Made by a program: the position numbers and the translations under genes
Part shown: positions 1 through 12,328 of the stretch, piece by piece
Layout of the letters: every line of letters begins with the position of its first letter
How positions within the stretch are numbered: position 1 is the stretch's first letter
From: Cytospora piceicola
Lineage: Eukaryota > Ascomycota > Sordariomycetes > Diaporthales > Cytosporaceae
Reading direction: 5' to 3'
Assembly (NCBI GenBank): GCA_023375675.1
Contig: JALQBC010000006.1
Location: forward strand, 496,001-560,000
Length of the DNA: 64,000 nt
The notes under the pieces: model-generated
What the model saw: the letters and a program-made list of their open reading frames with translations, nothing else
Databases searched by the model: none
What the model was told of the DNA's origin: nothing

Positions 1-226
1 TGATGCCGCCCAGCGCGCCCGGGAACGTCTGCATGTTGCCGCCCGCGGCCGCGCCCGAGCCCGTCTGGCGCGGCTGGAGCCCGACCCGGACCTGGTCGGC
101 GCTGATGATGTGGTGGCGGTGGTGGCGGTAGTGGTTGGCGGAGGAGGCCTCGGCGGCGGCGGCAGGGAGGATGGTGTTGCTGATGCCTAGGGCTGCGGCC
201 AGCTTGAACAGGTGTGGTGGTCGCAT
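1..226 (-). CDS. N-terminal part of a putative secreted protein, cut by window edge
   Basis: The frame is open from the ATG at 224-226 to the window edge, giving 75 codons with no stop. The first 25 residues look like a secretion signal: an MRPPHLFK start followed by an Ala/Leu-rich stretch ending in AAAAEA. A His-rich stretch (HYRHHRHH) and a Gly/Ala-rich segment follow. GC content is high and codon use is typical of the other genes here. The rest of the gene lies before position 1. No domain is recognisable. The signal peptide is inference from composition and the product is unknown. Confidence 0.5.
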   Translation of the reverse strand, partial: MRPPHLFKLAAALGISNTILPAAAAEASSANHYRHHRHHIISADQVRVGLQPRQTGSGAAAGGNMQTFPGALGGI

Positions 227-1488
227 GGTCGGTAGGTAGGTAGATAGTTAGGTGGGGTGGAAGCGGCTGGCCTGGTTCGTGGTATGTACTGTATGTACTT
301 AGGTTTGACACGGCGGGCTGGGCAGGTCAAGACCGTGTCTGGCCTGGCCTGCGGCAGTTGGCGTGCGCCGTTGTTGTCGTTCTGCGCCGAATTTCGAGGT
401 ACAGGTCCTGCAACCCCTGAAAGACTCGGCGGATGTCGTCGAGTGAGCCGTCGTGAGACCGCACGCAGCAAGTCTTGGCCAAATTGGTCCGTTGTCCAGT
501 CGCTCGATACCAATAAACCGTTCGGCGTTGGCAAGGCTACAACTCGGTTTGTGGATTGACAGCATTGAAAAGAGAAGTAAGTGAAGTCAACGAGTGATCG
601 TCAAGTCTCCTTGGGGCAAGATGCGGCCATTGCGGCCCAGATGAAACGTCTGGTACGTAGAGGTGTGCAGAGCCCGAACTTGAAACGGCGCTGAGACGAG
701 GCATCCAGAAGACCAAGAAGGAAGGCCATTCCTCCCCACACAAGCGCTTGCCAGATATGGCTCACAGTAAGTTGACTGGAGTTCTCGCAATACTTCCATA
801 CCAGGGAAAATGTGATACACAGACAAATCCTGTATCGAACAATGATCAAGATTGGGATTGGGTGGCAGCTGACACTCGTGTATATCAATGCACCGTGGAA
901 TAGGTATGAAATAATGTTTAAAATTGGGTACCAGTATTAACGACTGACCCATCAAGTGCACGTTTGTATGCACAAATAATAACTTTGAAAGGTTATGCAT
1001 GGTACCGTCAAGCTGAACGGAGTGTCTAGAATAAAACACAACTCCCTCCGATCCCCATTTTTGGTGTCCTCGAACCCCTTGGTTCTTTTTTTTTGTGGTT
1101 TCTTTTGTGTTTTTCCATGGCTGTGGCTCAGTAATCGCATCGCGTTCTTGCACCAGCCGCGATCATGTCGTTTCCATCAGAGCGCGTTCCATAAGAAAGC
1201 AATGACACGCTTCAAGTTGCCCCAAGACATGTTCATTAAAAAAGGTCCTAGTCTATGTCCGTAGTTGCTCATCTCCACTTGTTGACCTCGTGCTGATCTG
1301 CAATAATGCTATGCTGTTTAACCCCTTTGTACGAAGGAAAATGTCGTAGACTTCGAAACACGTAAAAACTCAAGATTCCGACGGTGCATGCGACTTGGAC
1401 CTATTCTGCGCAGGATGTGTGTAAATATAAGCATCCGCAGGTTGCACTCCATCATCCATAATTTCGACGTATCCTAACGAGCAACCCG
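227..1488. other. Intergenic region, no supported gene
   Basis: This is the promoter side of the gene at the left edge and the 3' side of the membrane protein at 1489-2409. Open frames on both strands are short, overlap one another and have no recognisable content. No RNA gene or repeat is evident. Confidence 0.5.
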
Positions 1489-2409
1489 CTAGAAGTTGGA
1501 GGATGCATTCACTTGAGTTGGCGCGTGGTAGCTCTCGAGCGTGCTCTGGAAGGGTGACCGTGCAGGGCCGTGTACAGTCGAACCGGCACCGAGTGCTCCG
1601 ACCTCGCTCTTTCCTTCGGCTCCGTTGTTGTAGCCCATCAGGCCGTCGGCCTCTTCGTTGTTCCTCTTGCGTCCCCAGATCCTCCAAGCGAACAGACCAG
1701 CGACGGCGAGTACAATAGCACCACCAACACCAACGACGACACCGATGATCACGTGTTTGGTCTGGGTAGACATGCCAGAGCTGCTGCCGTGGCTGCTGCT
1801 GTTGGAGGCGGACAGCGTGGGTGTGGGGGTCGTCACCGCGACAGAGGTCTTGCGGCTAACCGATCCATCCGTGGCGGTGATGACGATCACCTCGGTAGAC
1901 GTAACAGGTGTGGGGGTTGCAGTGGTCGTTGGGCTGGAACTCGGCGTCGATGTAGTCTCACCAGAAGAAGCGGCAGCCGTCGTGGCCGCAGCGTCGGCTC
2001 CAGACGACGTTGGGGTTGGGTCAGCGCTCTTACTCGTCGGGGTGGAAGTTGGTGTGTCAGCCGCAACAGATGTGGTAGGAGATGTGGTTGGAGTTGTGGC
2101 CACAGCCTCGGAGGTTGTGGGCGCGACAGAGGTTGTCGGTTCGGCGCTGGTAGTAGGGGTCGTGCTCGCGACCGCGCTTGTCTCCGCTTGAGATGTTGCA
2201 GCAGCCGTCGTTGCAGGCTCCTCGGCGGATGTGGCTGCGGAGGTTGCTGCGTTTCCACTTCCGGTCGGGCTCAGATCAGCCAAAAGGTCTCTCTGGGCCA
2301 ACTCTTTGTTGTATCGGCCCATCATGGCAGCGTCAATTAGGAAGCCATGGGCGACGGTTGTGGCAGACAGTGTTGCCGTAAGCAGCTGCAGTATCCGTGT
2401 GGAATACAT
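1489..2409 (-). CDS. Ser/Thr-rich single-pass membrane protein, Mid2/WSC-like architecture
   Basis: This intronless frame encodes 306 aa from the ATG at 2407-2409. That start was chosen over an in-frame upstream ATG (2460) because it places a signal peptide (MYSTRILQLLTATLSATTVA) at the N-terminus. A region of about 190 residues very rich in Thr, Ser, Ala and Pro follows and is probably heavily O-glycosylated. One membrane helix lies at about residues 219-242 (IIGVVVGVGGAIVLAVAGLF), flanked by a basic stop-transfer WRIWGRKR, with a cytosolic tail of about 60 aa. This order of signal, mucin-like stalk, helix and short tail is that of fungal cell-wall stress sensors such as Mid2 and WSC proteins. 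No WSC cysteine domain is present, so the match is architectural only. Antisense open frames over it are compositional shadows. Confidence 0.72.
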   Translation of the reverse strand: MYSTRILQLLTATLSATTVAHGFLIDAAMMGRYNKELAQRDLLADLSPTGSGNAATSAATSAEEPATTAAATSQAETSAVASTTPTTSAEPTTSVAPTTSEAVATTPTTSPTTSVAADTPTSTPTSKSADPTPTSSGADAAATTAAASSGETTSTPSSSPTTTATPTPVTSTEVIVITATDGSVSRKTSVAVTTPTPTLSASNSSSHGSSSGMSTQTKHVIIGVVVGVGGAIVLAVAGLFAWRIWGRKRNNEEADGLMGYNNGAEGKSEVGALGAGSTVHGPARSPFQSTLESYHAPTQVNASSNF

Positions 2410-4602
2410 GGTGTTGTGTGCCGGAAGGCTCGGTCGGGATGATGGGAGGCCTGTTGGCAATGGGCGACAACAATTAAATAATGCTCTTGAGCCTGGTAAA
2501 GTTGTGTATCGATGGTCACTCGTGAGTCGTGGTACCTTTATGACGCGACAGAGGGCGATCCAACGACCTAATTAAAGGGGCCCGATGAACGACGAAGCGA
2601 GGGTTTGCCGACGAGTCAAATTGAAACGGGCGATAATCGCGAGGTTGGTGCGTAGATGGGCGATAGTAGTCGGTAACTGATGGATGGAATGGGATCAGTT
2701 CTTGAATTAGTGGATAGTGAACGGATCGTGACGATGAACGAAATGACGAGAAAACGAGGGACAAGCGAGTGACTACTGGATGGGTTGAGAATGGGTGATG
2801 GTAGTTTTATTGAAGATGGTGGGAAATGGAGTGAGCGGGTGGACACCAAGTCAAGTAAGTCAAGGGGGAGAAGGAAGGGAGCATATAGCCAGGGGGGGGA
2901 GGAGGACAGACCGCTAAAAAGTGGTCAGCCAGTGCGCTTACACTTGTCGCGACTGTACTGCTAAGAGGGGCGCTAAAATAAACGACAATAAGGGCCTACG
3001 TGCACTAAGCCGACCTTGCCGCTCCGAATCCACGGGCCCTACAAATAGACAGGCCGGCGGCTGGACCGTTGATGACCTACCTCGATACCTAGGTAGGTAC
3101 CTAGCTTGAGTACCTGGGTAGTCAGGCTGCAGACACTCGGGTCCTTACTTGAGTAGGTACGATACAGCTTCAACTGTCTTTTACATGCTCTAATTTCTCT
3201 TATCTCGGATGCTATCAATGCGGTACACATGGTGAAAGAGTGCTGGCAGGTGTATAAGTATTTGCTCAATTATGTAAAGTCTCCGGCCGTTCCTTTGAGT
3301 ACCTAGGTAGGGTAGTACAGATTACACACAGCGCCGTAGTCATCCACGGGACATCCGCACTGGATGTGGGGGGCCCACCAACCCCAACCCGTTAGCCTGG
3401 TCAGTATTTTTTTTCCCCTTGGAAATGGCCGGCACCGTTTTTGCATCAGCAGCCACACGGTCTCGTATTCCTCTGCACTTAACTGACGACCTGGGGGAGC
3501 CTGGTGAGAGGGCCACACACTCCTGACACCACCCGAGGTCTCTTTAGAGCGTTCCAGTGCAGACGATACGATCAGGCTGGAACGTACCGTATTCCTTGCA
3601 GATGACGATTGGATTTTTCCCAGTCTCCTGCGATGGCGACGACTCCTCCTTCCGGTTCGCTATCAGCCTTCTGCCGGTCCGGTGCTGGTGACAATCTGTC
3701 CGCCAAGTGCCGTGTTTTATGTGGTATGTGAGTACCTAGGTATAAAGCTGTGGTACAAACAACCTGGAACAGACTTACTTATCTACCAGCTACTCAAGTA
3801 CCTAGGTAAGTAAGTATTTGGGTGCTGTAGGATGCAACGTCTGACAGGCCCTGGGCCTGGAACCCCACGTATATTGTTCCGTGATACAGTTCCATATACA
3901 CAGCCTCAGTGCCGACCTTAATCACGACACAGATGCAGATACACTTACCGGTATCTGTGGTATGTTACACTACACTACAGATCGTAAGAGTGCAACACAT
4001 CACCTGCCACCTGCATCTTGCTGTCGTGCAGTGGCCACCCATTCGACTGGGCAAATCATCATCCACCGGCACCTTTTCCACAGTGGAGGATCTTCGCCAA
4101 GCCTTTGAGGCATTTGTACTGGTCGTAAACGACCTGCCATCGAAACAGATCGACACGGCTCACCAGGGCACAAAGCATATCTGCGACGGACACAATGACC
4201 CTTCAAGACTTTGTATCCGACGAGATTGAGTCAGCATTTATCGTGGAAAGGAACCCCGGCCCCAACCTTACCAGTACATACGTATCTGACACATATGCAA
4301 CAGAAAGAAGCGTTGCATTGACTCTCATCACGTCCCAATTATTAATAGCTACAACGCGCATCATCAAGTTCCATGGACCAACTTCTGCCAAAAACGCCGG
4401 CTTGCGAAGTGCCATGCCAACAGAGTAAGGTAGAGTGGCTCTGTCCAGATCGACAATGTTGCAACAAAAGAACACATGGAAAGAGGTCTGCCACGACCAG
4501 GTTTACATACAGCATGTAGTTAAAGACGATACAAGTGCTAGACCTGCAGCCCTACCATGTCGATGTTCTTAATTTTATTTCGGGTATCAACATGTGCCCG
4601 GC

Positions 4603-4659
4603 ACTGGAGACTGAAGACTGGAAACTGGAGACTGGAGACTGGAGACTGGAAACTGGAGC
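4603..4659. repeat. Short imperfect tandem repeat, unit about 10 bp
   Basis: Five to six head-to-tail copies of an ACTGGAGACT-like unit are seen, with single-base variation (ACTGAAGACT, ACTGGAAACT). The repeat sits in intergenic DNA. Confidence 0.7.
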
Positions 4660-6345
4660 CGGGGAAGGGTCCCAAAGGACCCAAATGTAAACGCTGGTAT
4701 TGTCGTCGTCATGCCGCCCAACCCAATCCGGTTTTACATACATCATCGCAGCCTTATCACTCTCCCAGTTCACCCTGCCTGCCTGCCAGGCCTGCTCTCC
4801 AGGGTCTCGTGGCTCGCCCTCCGAATTATTGGGACCCCCTTTCGGCAATTGAGCAAAACCGCCTCTTCGTCCCCACAGCCATCCGGGGTCCTCGAATACC
4901 GACTACCGCACTCTACCGCAGTAAACCCGACCAGGCACGGAGCAAAATATCGAGATTCAATGGTAAATATTGGTTACTTGCACCGGATGGGGACCTAATG
5001 ATGGTTTATACAGTAGGCAGGCTCCATGACAGGCTATTGCCTAAGCACTCAGGTAGCGTTGCTGAGTGGTACCAAAAGAATACCTACTTAGGCAGGTATT
5101 TATTGGTTTCACGGTGACGGCCAGCCCGAACCACGCGTTAAGAGCTTCGACCGCCGTAAGGCGCTTGCGGCCACTCACACTGTCATCCATCCTTCACTAT
5201 TGCAAAGTTCCTACTCAAGCAGTCCCGGTGAGTTCCGGATGACCAGCCGGACCTGGGTGATTCGACAGGCACGAACCGCTGTCTTAAGCGTTCTGGAAAC
5301 CCATCTTTGTTGCCCAGTCAGGTTATGAGACAAGAAACAGCTTTTACGTCTCATCTTCAAGAAGGAAGCTTGTCGGATCTATCTATACCTGTGAGACCGC
5401 GGCTTGAGCGCCTTCTGGGGCTCCGGTGCCAAATGATACTTTTCTCAACCCAGTTAGGCGATCTGAACCCCTTGGAATAGCCGCCCTGTCAACGTGGAGT
5501 CAATATCTCGAAACCCCAAACACTAAACCACGTCTATACCCCCATGCTTGTTTTAGAAACAGGGCGTTTCATCAGGTCTATCGCGACTGCACAATTGGCA
5601 TTTTCTCCTTCAATCATCTACAGCTCATCTTTGCAAGTGCGGATGATCTTCAAGGCCTGCACTAAACAGACCAGAGCTCCAGAGAAGCCGCGATGTTACC
5701 CTAGTGGTGTGCTTGTCCAAGACCGCTGTGCCGCCGTCCTACTTTTCCCCGTGAGATCTAGTTCGGATCCAACGCTGTTTGCAGGCCTGGTCGCCTGTAA
5801 GAAGCGCCATCTAGTCTATGCTTACCGGAGCCCGGGCATAGATGTGGCGTGCAGTCGTCAAAATCGTGGGAGGCCCAGAAGCCTTCGCGACCACCCTGGT
5901 TGGCTCATTGTGGTCTCCGTCGTGCCCGCTAGTCTTCCACTGGCCTTGGCTGATGGACCAAGTGCCTTGTCTGCCGACATAACTGTCGATGAGAGGCTGC
6001 CATCAACATCGGTAGCAGCCGTCACGTTGCGCCATGCACCCAAGTGGGCTCTTGTTGGTGATCAAGCAGTCCAGAGCTGATGCCCCCTCCCCCCATATTA
6101 TGGAGACGAACCATCTTTGTCAACGTCATCTTCTTTCGGAACGAGCCTGACGGGCTGTAAACACGCTGGTTGCAAATGGTTCACTGCGAACTATCGGGGC
6201 TTCCACGGCCATATATCTTCGAAGTGGGCTCAATACCATGTGCTCGCCTGTGTTTATTGGCGCGCATATGGTCTCCTAGTCAGGAGTTGTGAAAGAAGAG
6301 CACGATGCTCGGATCTTATCTTCATCAGCAGCTCAACAGTAGTTC

Positions 6346-6459
6346 CCCCGGGTGTGGTCCCCCTTAGTGGCCCGCAGTTTTCCCCAACCTTCCCCAGGTT
6401 TCCAAGGCAAACAAGATCCATCTTAGCAAGCCACATCTCCCTCGGTACCATATCCGGGG
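6346..6459. promoter_or_regulatory. Candidate CreA-type carbon repressor sites upstream of GH51
   Basis: Three matches to the CreA consensus SYGGRG lie 430-550 bases before the arabinofuranosidase start: CCGGGG on the minus strand at 6346-6351, CTGGGG on the minus strand at 6392-6397, and CCGGGG on the plus strand at 6454-6459. CreA control of arabinan-degrading enzymes is known in Aspergillus. Its use here is inferred from sequence matches to a short motif that also arises by chance. Confidence 0.3.
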
Positions 6460-6797
6460 CACAAATCGGGTTGGGGCTTTGCCCCGATCTTCCAATTGCG
6501 CCTCCCGTCTCGGTGCAAAGATGCGATTTCCTGCGCACCGGCTTGGAGTTCAGGAGACCTCGTGACCTCTTTCATGTCGACCCCCGGCGTGCTGCACCCC
6601 TCACAGACGCCGTCACACAAGCAGCATCAAATGGCCCACTGAAAGGTGGACTGCGACTACCTCGGCTCTCATTGACGCGTTTGCTCGGTCAGTCGTTCGG
6701 ATTGGATATGAGGTTACTTCTGCGGCGGAGATGAAGACTCTGAAGGAGAAAGCTCACCGTGGCCTGCCATAGTATTGGGATGGACTCGCAATTGGGA

Positions 6798-6803
6798 TAT
6801 AAG
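6798..6803 (+). promoter_or_regulatory. TATA-like element of the GH51 gene
   Basis: TATAAG lies 95 bases before the chosen ATG, a plausible core-promoter distance. It is one short match and is not otherwise supported. Confidence 0.3.
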
Positions 6804-6892
6804 GGCTGGGAGTGTCCCCTTCCTGTTCTTGAGCATCTTTACAGTCTCCTCGCTCTTATCCCGTGTCGATGAATCATCCGCGTGCCATCACC

Positions 6893-9103
6893 ATGGCACC
6901 CTTGTCGTTCCTGTCGCTTTCATTGCTTGCTGGAGCTGTTTCCGCCGTCACGCTCTCTGTAGCCTCGTCCGGCGGGAATGCAACATCTGGCTACCAGTAT
7001 GGCCTCATGTTTGAGGACATCAATCATAGCGGCGATGGTGGGATGTAAGAGCCGCTGGATCTTCTGACCGTGGGTGACAAGATCTCTGACAGTTTCCAGA
7101 TACGCCGAGTTGATTCGGAACAGAGCCTTCCAAGGCTCGACGCTGGAAGCATGGTCTGCCTTTGGTTCTGCCGTGATTGCCGCAGACAACAACACCAACC
7201 CGCTTTCATCTGAGCTTCCCACGTCGATTAAGGTGACTGCTACAGCGGACGGTGTGGTGGGGATCAAGAACCCGGGTTGGTGGGGCAGTAAGTAGCCAAT
7301 TCAGCCTCTCTGGAGTTCAATTAGTCGAGTGTGATCCGAGAGATATATATATTTCTCGGATTCCGGCCAATGACTTACTGATGATAACTGCCACAGTCGA
7401 CGTCAAGGCCGCGAATACCTACTCTGGTAGCTTCTACTCTCTTGGTACATATTCAGGCAACTTCACAGCAAGTCTCGTATCAGACATCACCAACCAAACG
7501 CTGGCATCGGTTACCATCGCCTCCTCGTCGGTCACAAGCACCTGGACACAACACACGTACGAACTTCAGCCGTCGGCAGACGCGGCCAACAGCAACAACA
7601 GTTTCCTGCTGACTTACGAGGCCATATCTGGAGATGTTCTGAATTTTGACCTGATCTCACTGTTTCCACCGACTTACAAGGGCACACCGAACGGCAACCG
7701 TGAGGACCTAATGGAGGCTCTCGCCGGCCTTAATGCCAAGTACTTCCGTATTCCAGGCGGCAACAACCTGGAGGGCGAGTCAGCGGGCCTCCAGTGGAAC
7801 TGGACAAAGACTCTCGGAAATCTCACAGAACGTCCGGGCCGGTACGGTGACTGGGGATATGAGAATACTGACGGCCTTGGCCTGATCGAGTACCTGCTTT
7901 GGTGCCAGGATCTCGAGCTGGAACCTGTCCTCGCTGTCTTTGCCGGGTACTGGCTCGACCACTCGGCGGCCTCCGAGGACGAGCTGCAGCAGTATGTCGA
8001 CAGCGCACTGAACGAACTGGAATTCTTGATGGGCGACTCATCGACCACCTGGGGCGCATACCGAATCGCCCTTGGATATTCCGACCCCTTCTCTATCAAG
8101 TTCGTCGAGGTGGGCAATGAAGATGGGCTCAGTGACACGGGCATAAACACATACCGGAGCTATCGTCTCAACACGTTCTACGATGCCATCAAGGCCGAGT
8201 ACCCGGATATTCTGATCTTCAGCTCCACCACAGATTGGGTATACAGCGAGTCGGGCCAGGACTATCATGAGTACTCACTACCGGATCATTACGTGAGCCA
8301 ATTTGATTACTTCGACAACTATGGAAATGGGACGGACAACCCTATCATGGTCGGCGAGTTTGCAACACTTCAAAAGTATGTCCCCCCGCTGTGCAGGTAG
8401 TTGCCAAACTTTGACCAGGGTTGCTGACTCTGGATACTGTAGTAACACTGGCGATGCGAGTGACACCACTAACTGGAGCAACGCGAAGAAGTAAGCCCTC
8501 CCTTGACTTCATTCAGGCCCGACAGCGACCGGTGGCCCCAGTAGCTAACAAACATGCAGCCCGTGGTCCTACTGGATCGGCAGCGTAGCGGAAGCGATCT
8601 TCGCGATAGGTTGCGAGCGGAATGCCGACCGCGTTTGGGGCATCTCCTACGCCCCCCTCCTGCAGAACCTCAACAGCTACGAGTGGTCGCCAGACCTGAT
8701 CAGCTTCACGGCCGACCCGGGCCAGACCGTCCCGAGCACGTCCTACGAGGTCCTCAAGCTCCTCGGCGGCAACGTGTTCACGTCCACCCTGCCCGCCTCC
8801 TCCGCGGACGCGTTCGGGCCCGCCTACTGGGTGGCCGGGGTCGACGAGGGCACGAGCACTTACTACCTCAAGGCTGCGGTGTACAACGCCACGGGGGACG
8901 TGGAATTCACTGTCGCCTTCCAGGGCCTGAGCGGGGGCTCGGCCACGCTTACCGTCCTCACCGCGCCCGAGGGGTATAGCCATAATGCTATCGGCTCAGA
9001 GGTGGTCACGACGACCACCACGACCCTGACGGCGAGCGGGAACGGCACGTTCAGCTTTAGCCTGCCGGGGCTGAGCGTTGCTGTGTTGGCGGCGACGGCA
9101 TAG
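6893..9103 (+). CDS. Secreted alpha-L-arabinofuranosidase, GH51
   Basis: The enzyme releases terminal arabinofuranose from arabinan, arabinoxylan or arabinogalactan outside the cell. Five exons join in phase: 6893-7044, 7100-7287, 7397-8375, 8443-8490 and 8560-9103, giving 636 aa. The start gives a clear signal peptide ([18 protein letters not shown]). An in-frame ATG at 6869 is the alternative. The family N-terminal motif [13 protein letters not shown] is split by intron 1. The acid/base glutamate is in VEVGNEDGL (about E355) and the nucleophile in MVGEFAT (about E434). The C-terminal beta-domain follows and ends in Thr/Ser-rich sequence. Length and both catalytic motifs fit fungal secreted GH51 enzymes. 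Several N-glycosylation sequons are present. Introns are 55 to 109 bases with standard GT-AG ends. Confidence 0.93.
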
Positions 9104-9964
9104 GCGTGGTTTGAATGGTTATGTGACTGGGTAGATAATATACCAGTTCAATGATCGCATTTGCCGTGTAGCTCACCGCTTGAATAAACCACCCCAGGAT
9201 ATTCGAACTTCCATATCGGGCTCATACCCAGCCATTACTATCTTCATCACGGTGTCTCCGTACTGACTGATTTCACCTTCTTCTTTCGGTTTGCTTCCAG
9301 CCATAGTCCGTTACCTCTTTATTTTTTCAGTTCCAGAGCCTCTATAGCTGCTGCGAGGTCTTCTTGATGGCCACCCTGGGGCATCTTTACCTGTTACGGA
9401 TGTGAGATCTGGTCTACTATAGGAGCTCACGTCCTAGTCGTTCGACATACTTGATAGTGTTACCGTCATTGAATGTCGATTTGTGTCAGGGCTTCCCAAA
9501 TACGGTGATCATGCTAACAGTCATCGACAACGGGTGAGGCAATAGAGAACGAGTGAGATGGCAGATTTTATAGCAGTTGCGATTGGGTATGAGCATGATC
9601 GGAGGAGTGTTTGACTGTTTCCATGTCTCCGTGGGTTCCTAATACAGTCGATACTCGGACAACAGATACTCGCTCCATACCTAGCGAATGTTCGCACCCC
9701 TTTCCCGCTTAACGGACTATCTGCGCTCCAGAGGGTTCTCGAGCCCACGAATCCTGATTCTAGCTACAAACGAAGACGCTGCTGGACCATTGTGAGTGTA
9801 CACCCGAGCTCGACAGAGCAATCTCAGCAAAACCAAACGATACAATGGCTTACCTCACCAATGCCTTCGTTTCCAAACACAATTATGCTAAACGTGAAAA
9901 ATCCACTTACTCGAAACCGGAAAGCCACCATCCATGAATGCCGTACGAGCTTGGTTGAAGTAAC
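9104..9964. other. Intergenic region between converging genes
   Basis: This holds the 3' flanks of the arabinofuranosidase and of the acidic protein gene. No open frame with coding character, RNA gene or repeat was seen. Confidence 0.5.
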
Positions 9965-10983
9965 TCAGCCACTCTTGCTTCGGCCCCGTGCGCTTAACTT
10001 CCCAATATTTCTCTTTCTCTCATCCTTGAACCGCTGAGCCTCGTCCTTCAGCTGCTTCATCTTCCCCTTCCGCACGGCTTCCCTCACCGGCCGATCCGCG
10101 TGCCATTTCACGTCGAAGAGGCACCTGACAGCGTCATCAAATGACCCAGTCTTGGTTTTCAGCTCCTTGAAGTCAGATGACTGTAGAGCTAAATTGGAAG
10201 TCAGCATTTGTCGAGCTCAAGAGTACATTTCTTGGATTCCCAGAAGCAAACAGAACACTCGCTACCGCGAGACCACTTACCCTGACGGAACGGCTCCAGT
10301 GCTATCCACTGGACCACTCCGAGGACACCCGGGAGGTCGTCAGGGAACTCCAAGGAGTATTCGACAAGGCGCCTCATGCTCGCGAGCTCCTGCTCGTACT
10401 GGGCGGCCTCGCGCTTCGCCTCCCACACCGCCCTCGCGGCTCTCCTCCTGGCTTTCCTCGCGTCCCTTTTCGGCTTGTCACGGGCCACGCTCTCTGCCAC
10501 GCCCTCGACGGTCTGGTCGGCAAGCCTCAGGCGGACGGCGGCCGCCTCATCCCCCACCTTCCTCCTTTCGGCGGCGGTGGCGTTGGGCCCCGCTAGGGTG
10601 TCCAGTATCAAGGCCTCCTCGCGCATATGCTCTGCAAATAGATCTCGTTGTCGGGGACCATAGTCTTGCTGGATGTTAGCTTCTGTCTCGTTTATCCGCC
10701 ACTCGATGAGCACGCCTATGAGTTGCGAGAACTCTTCATTGTCATCCAGATCCTCCTGTGCGAGGGCTTTGTTCGTCTCATCGTCCTCTTTGGTCGTATT
10801 GTTTTCGGACGGGGTGTCGCCGGATGAGGTGTTATCGGACGACTTGTTGTCGGACTGGGAGTCATCGGACGTGGAGTCGGTGTCCTTGTCGGACTCTGGC
10901 TGTTGGGACCAGGTCCCTGCTGAGGCATCGTTATCCTTCTCATTCGCGGAGTCACTGCCCGACGCTTTGCTAGGCGAGGACAT
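9965..10983 (-). CDS. Acidic, disordered protein with basic coiled-coil C-terminus, unknown function
   Basis: Two exons join in phase: 10281-10983 and 9965-10188, giving 308 aa. The intron has a GTAAGT donor, a TGCTGAC branch point and a TTTAG acceptor. That acceptor is the one that keeps the downstream frame open, giving an EPFRQ/ALQSSDFKEL junction. The first 80 residues are Ser/Asp/Glu/Thr-rich and disordered, with DNKSSDNTSSGDTPSENNT-type sequence. Residues from about 90 to the end are charged and predicted helical, including a Lys/Arg-rich stretch (DKPKRDARKARRRAARAVW) and an end rich in Lys and Arg. No family is recognised. Confidence 0.6.
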
Positions 10984-11242
10984 CTTGTCGTGCTGTCAAG
11001 CCCTCTCGGGACTCTCGGTGCGGCTGAGTGGGTAGTTTGATTTTGGTAACAGAATATTTCTGTGAGATATGGGAAAGCCTAACGGAATGCAGAGGTGGAA
11101 GCGAACGCAATTATGATGGTCTCTAACACAAGAAGCCTGGGATAGGAGATCGCAAATGGCCCCTTCCCCAATATACTTGATGATGATGGAGTTTCCAACA
11201 GGAAGCCACAAGTGACAAAAGGGCATTTGTATGTTTGAGGAG

Positions 11243-11282
11243 CTTCTTGTTCATGTTCTTGTTCATGTTCTTGTTCATGTTT
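11243..11282. repeat. Tandem repeat of 12-bp unit, just over three copies
   Basis: CTTGTTCATGTT is repeated head to tail three times without mismatch, with a partial extra unit. It lies 260 bases upstream of the acidic protein start. Confidence 0.8.
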
Positions 11283-12308
11283 CAAGGTTTTCAGTCAAGG
11301 CCACATGCTGTATATAACAGGCTTCAGCAATGTAGTAATAGCATCTTCTTCATCCTACCAAGACCTTGTACACAACACAACGCTGTGTGAATGGTAAAGT
11401 AGATTATACGCCATTTCAAACATGGTAAACAAAGACCCGAATAACCATCCTGAGATCATGTCTTAGAGGCTTTGTTCTTACCATCCTTTCCTGCCATCCC
11501 TTTGGCGGTTGATACCATCCTTCACTATCTGAGCCTGCCCTAGGGGCTATATAATGCTGAAATATCCTCTCGCGGCATCTACCATTGTTCTGCTGTACTT
11601 GGAAGGCGGAGAGATATGCCGTCAGTTATAGAAAAAAGGACCTCTATGGGAAACGTTAATAAAAAGGCAGCACCGTGGCCAGAAATTTGATGAGTTCCAA
11701 CGTACTTGCGCCGTAAAACTGGATATTCTCTCAGTCTCCTCCCTATTCCGCCTCCCAGTCCTCTCCCAGACACCGGTCGAGTGGGTGTGCGGAATCTTGA
11801 TCCGCCAGTTCACGGTCCTTCACTGGTCAACCAATACGCGCCTCACTATCTTTGGGAATTCAACGGGCATATTTTCCATGGTTGGACATGTGAATCCTTG
11901 CACGTGATTGACCAGCCTGTCGGGACAGCGTCTTGTCCGCTTCGTATGAAGCCACTCGTGTATCGCTCGGAATCATTTGACATAGGCAAGAGGATCGGAA
12001 AAGGACTTCAATCTCATCCTTACACCCTGTCGAGGGCAGCTAACTTCTCAACTAGATCACCGTGGGAAATGGACGTTATTGTTTAAAGTAGGGAAGGTTG
12101 TCTTCAAATGTTCGCTACAGTTGTTGTTGCTACCTGCTATCCTAATTGTGGTCTTACTCCTATACTCTCCTATTTTCCTATAAATCCTATCCTTGTTAGG
12201 TTTCCCACTAGTCTTAGGTCTGGATGTGCCATAGTTTTAGATTCATTCGATGGAAAATCCCGCCCCAATTGCTGCTATCTTCCCGGGCCATGAGAGTCTG
12301 GCGATGGG

Positions 12309-12328
12309 GTGTGTGTGTGTGTGTGTGT
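12309..12328. repeat. GT dinucleotide microsatellite
   Basis: About ten uninterrupted GT units. Confidence 0.9.

Larger units (their letters stand above)
2410..6892. other. Long intergenic region with TACCTAGGTA motifs and GH51 promoter
   Basis: No gene is supported in these 4.5 kb. Open frames of up to about 200 codons (for example 6117-6734) have random-looking composition and no domain. The stretch holds four exact TACCTAGGTA palindromes (from 3087, 3300, 3733 and 3799) and a short tandem repeat near 4603-4659. Its last 550 bases are the upstream region of the arabinofuranosidase. Confidence 0.45.

Noticed and set aside
1570..2340. Long plus-strand frames (256 and 177 codons) antisense to the Ser/Thr-rich protein
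   Set aside because: They mirror the GC-biased, repeat-like codons of the real gene and consist of Arg/Gly/Cys or Val/Gly/Ala runs with no start context or domain.
6117..6734. 205-codon plus-strand frame before the GH51 gene
   Set aside because: Composition is random-looking, there is no domain, and it occupies the expected promoter region. The frame at 5544-6080 was rejected for the same reasons.
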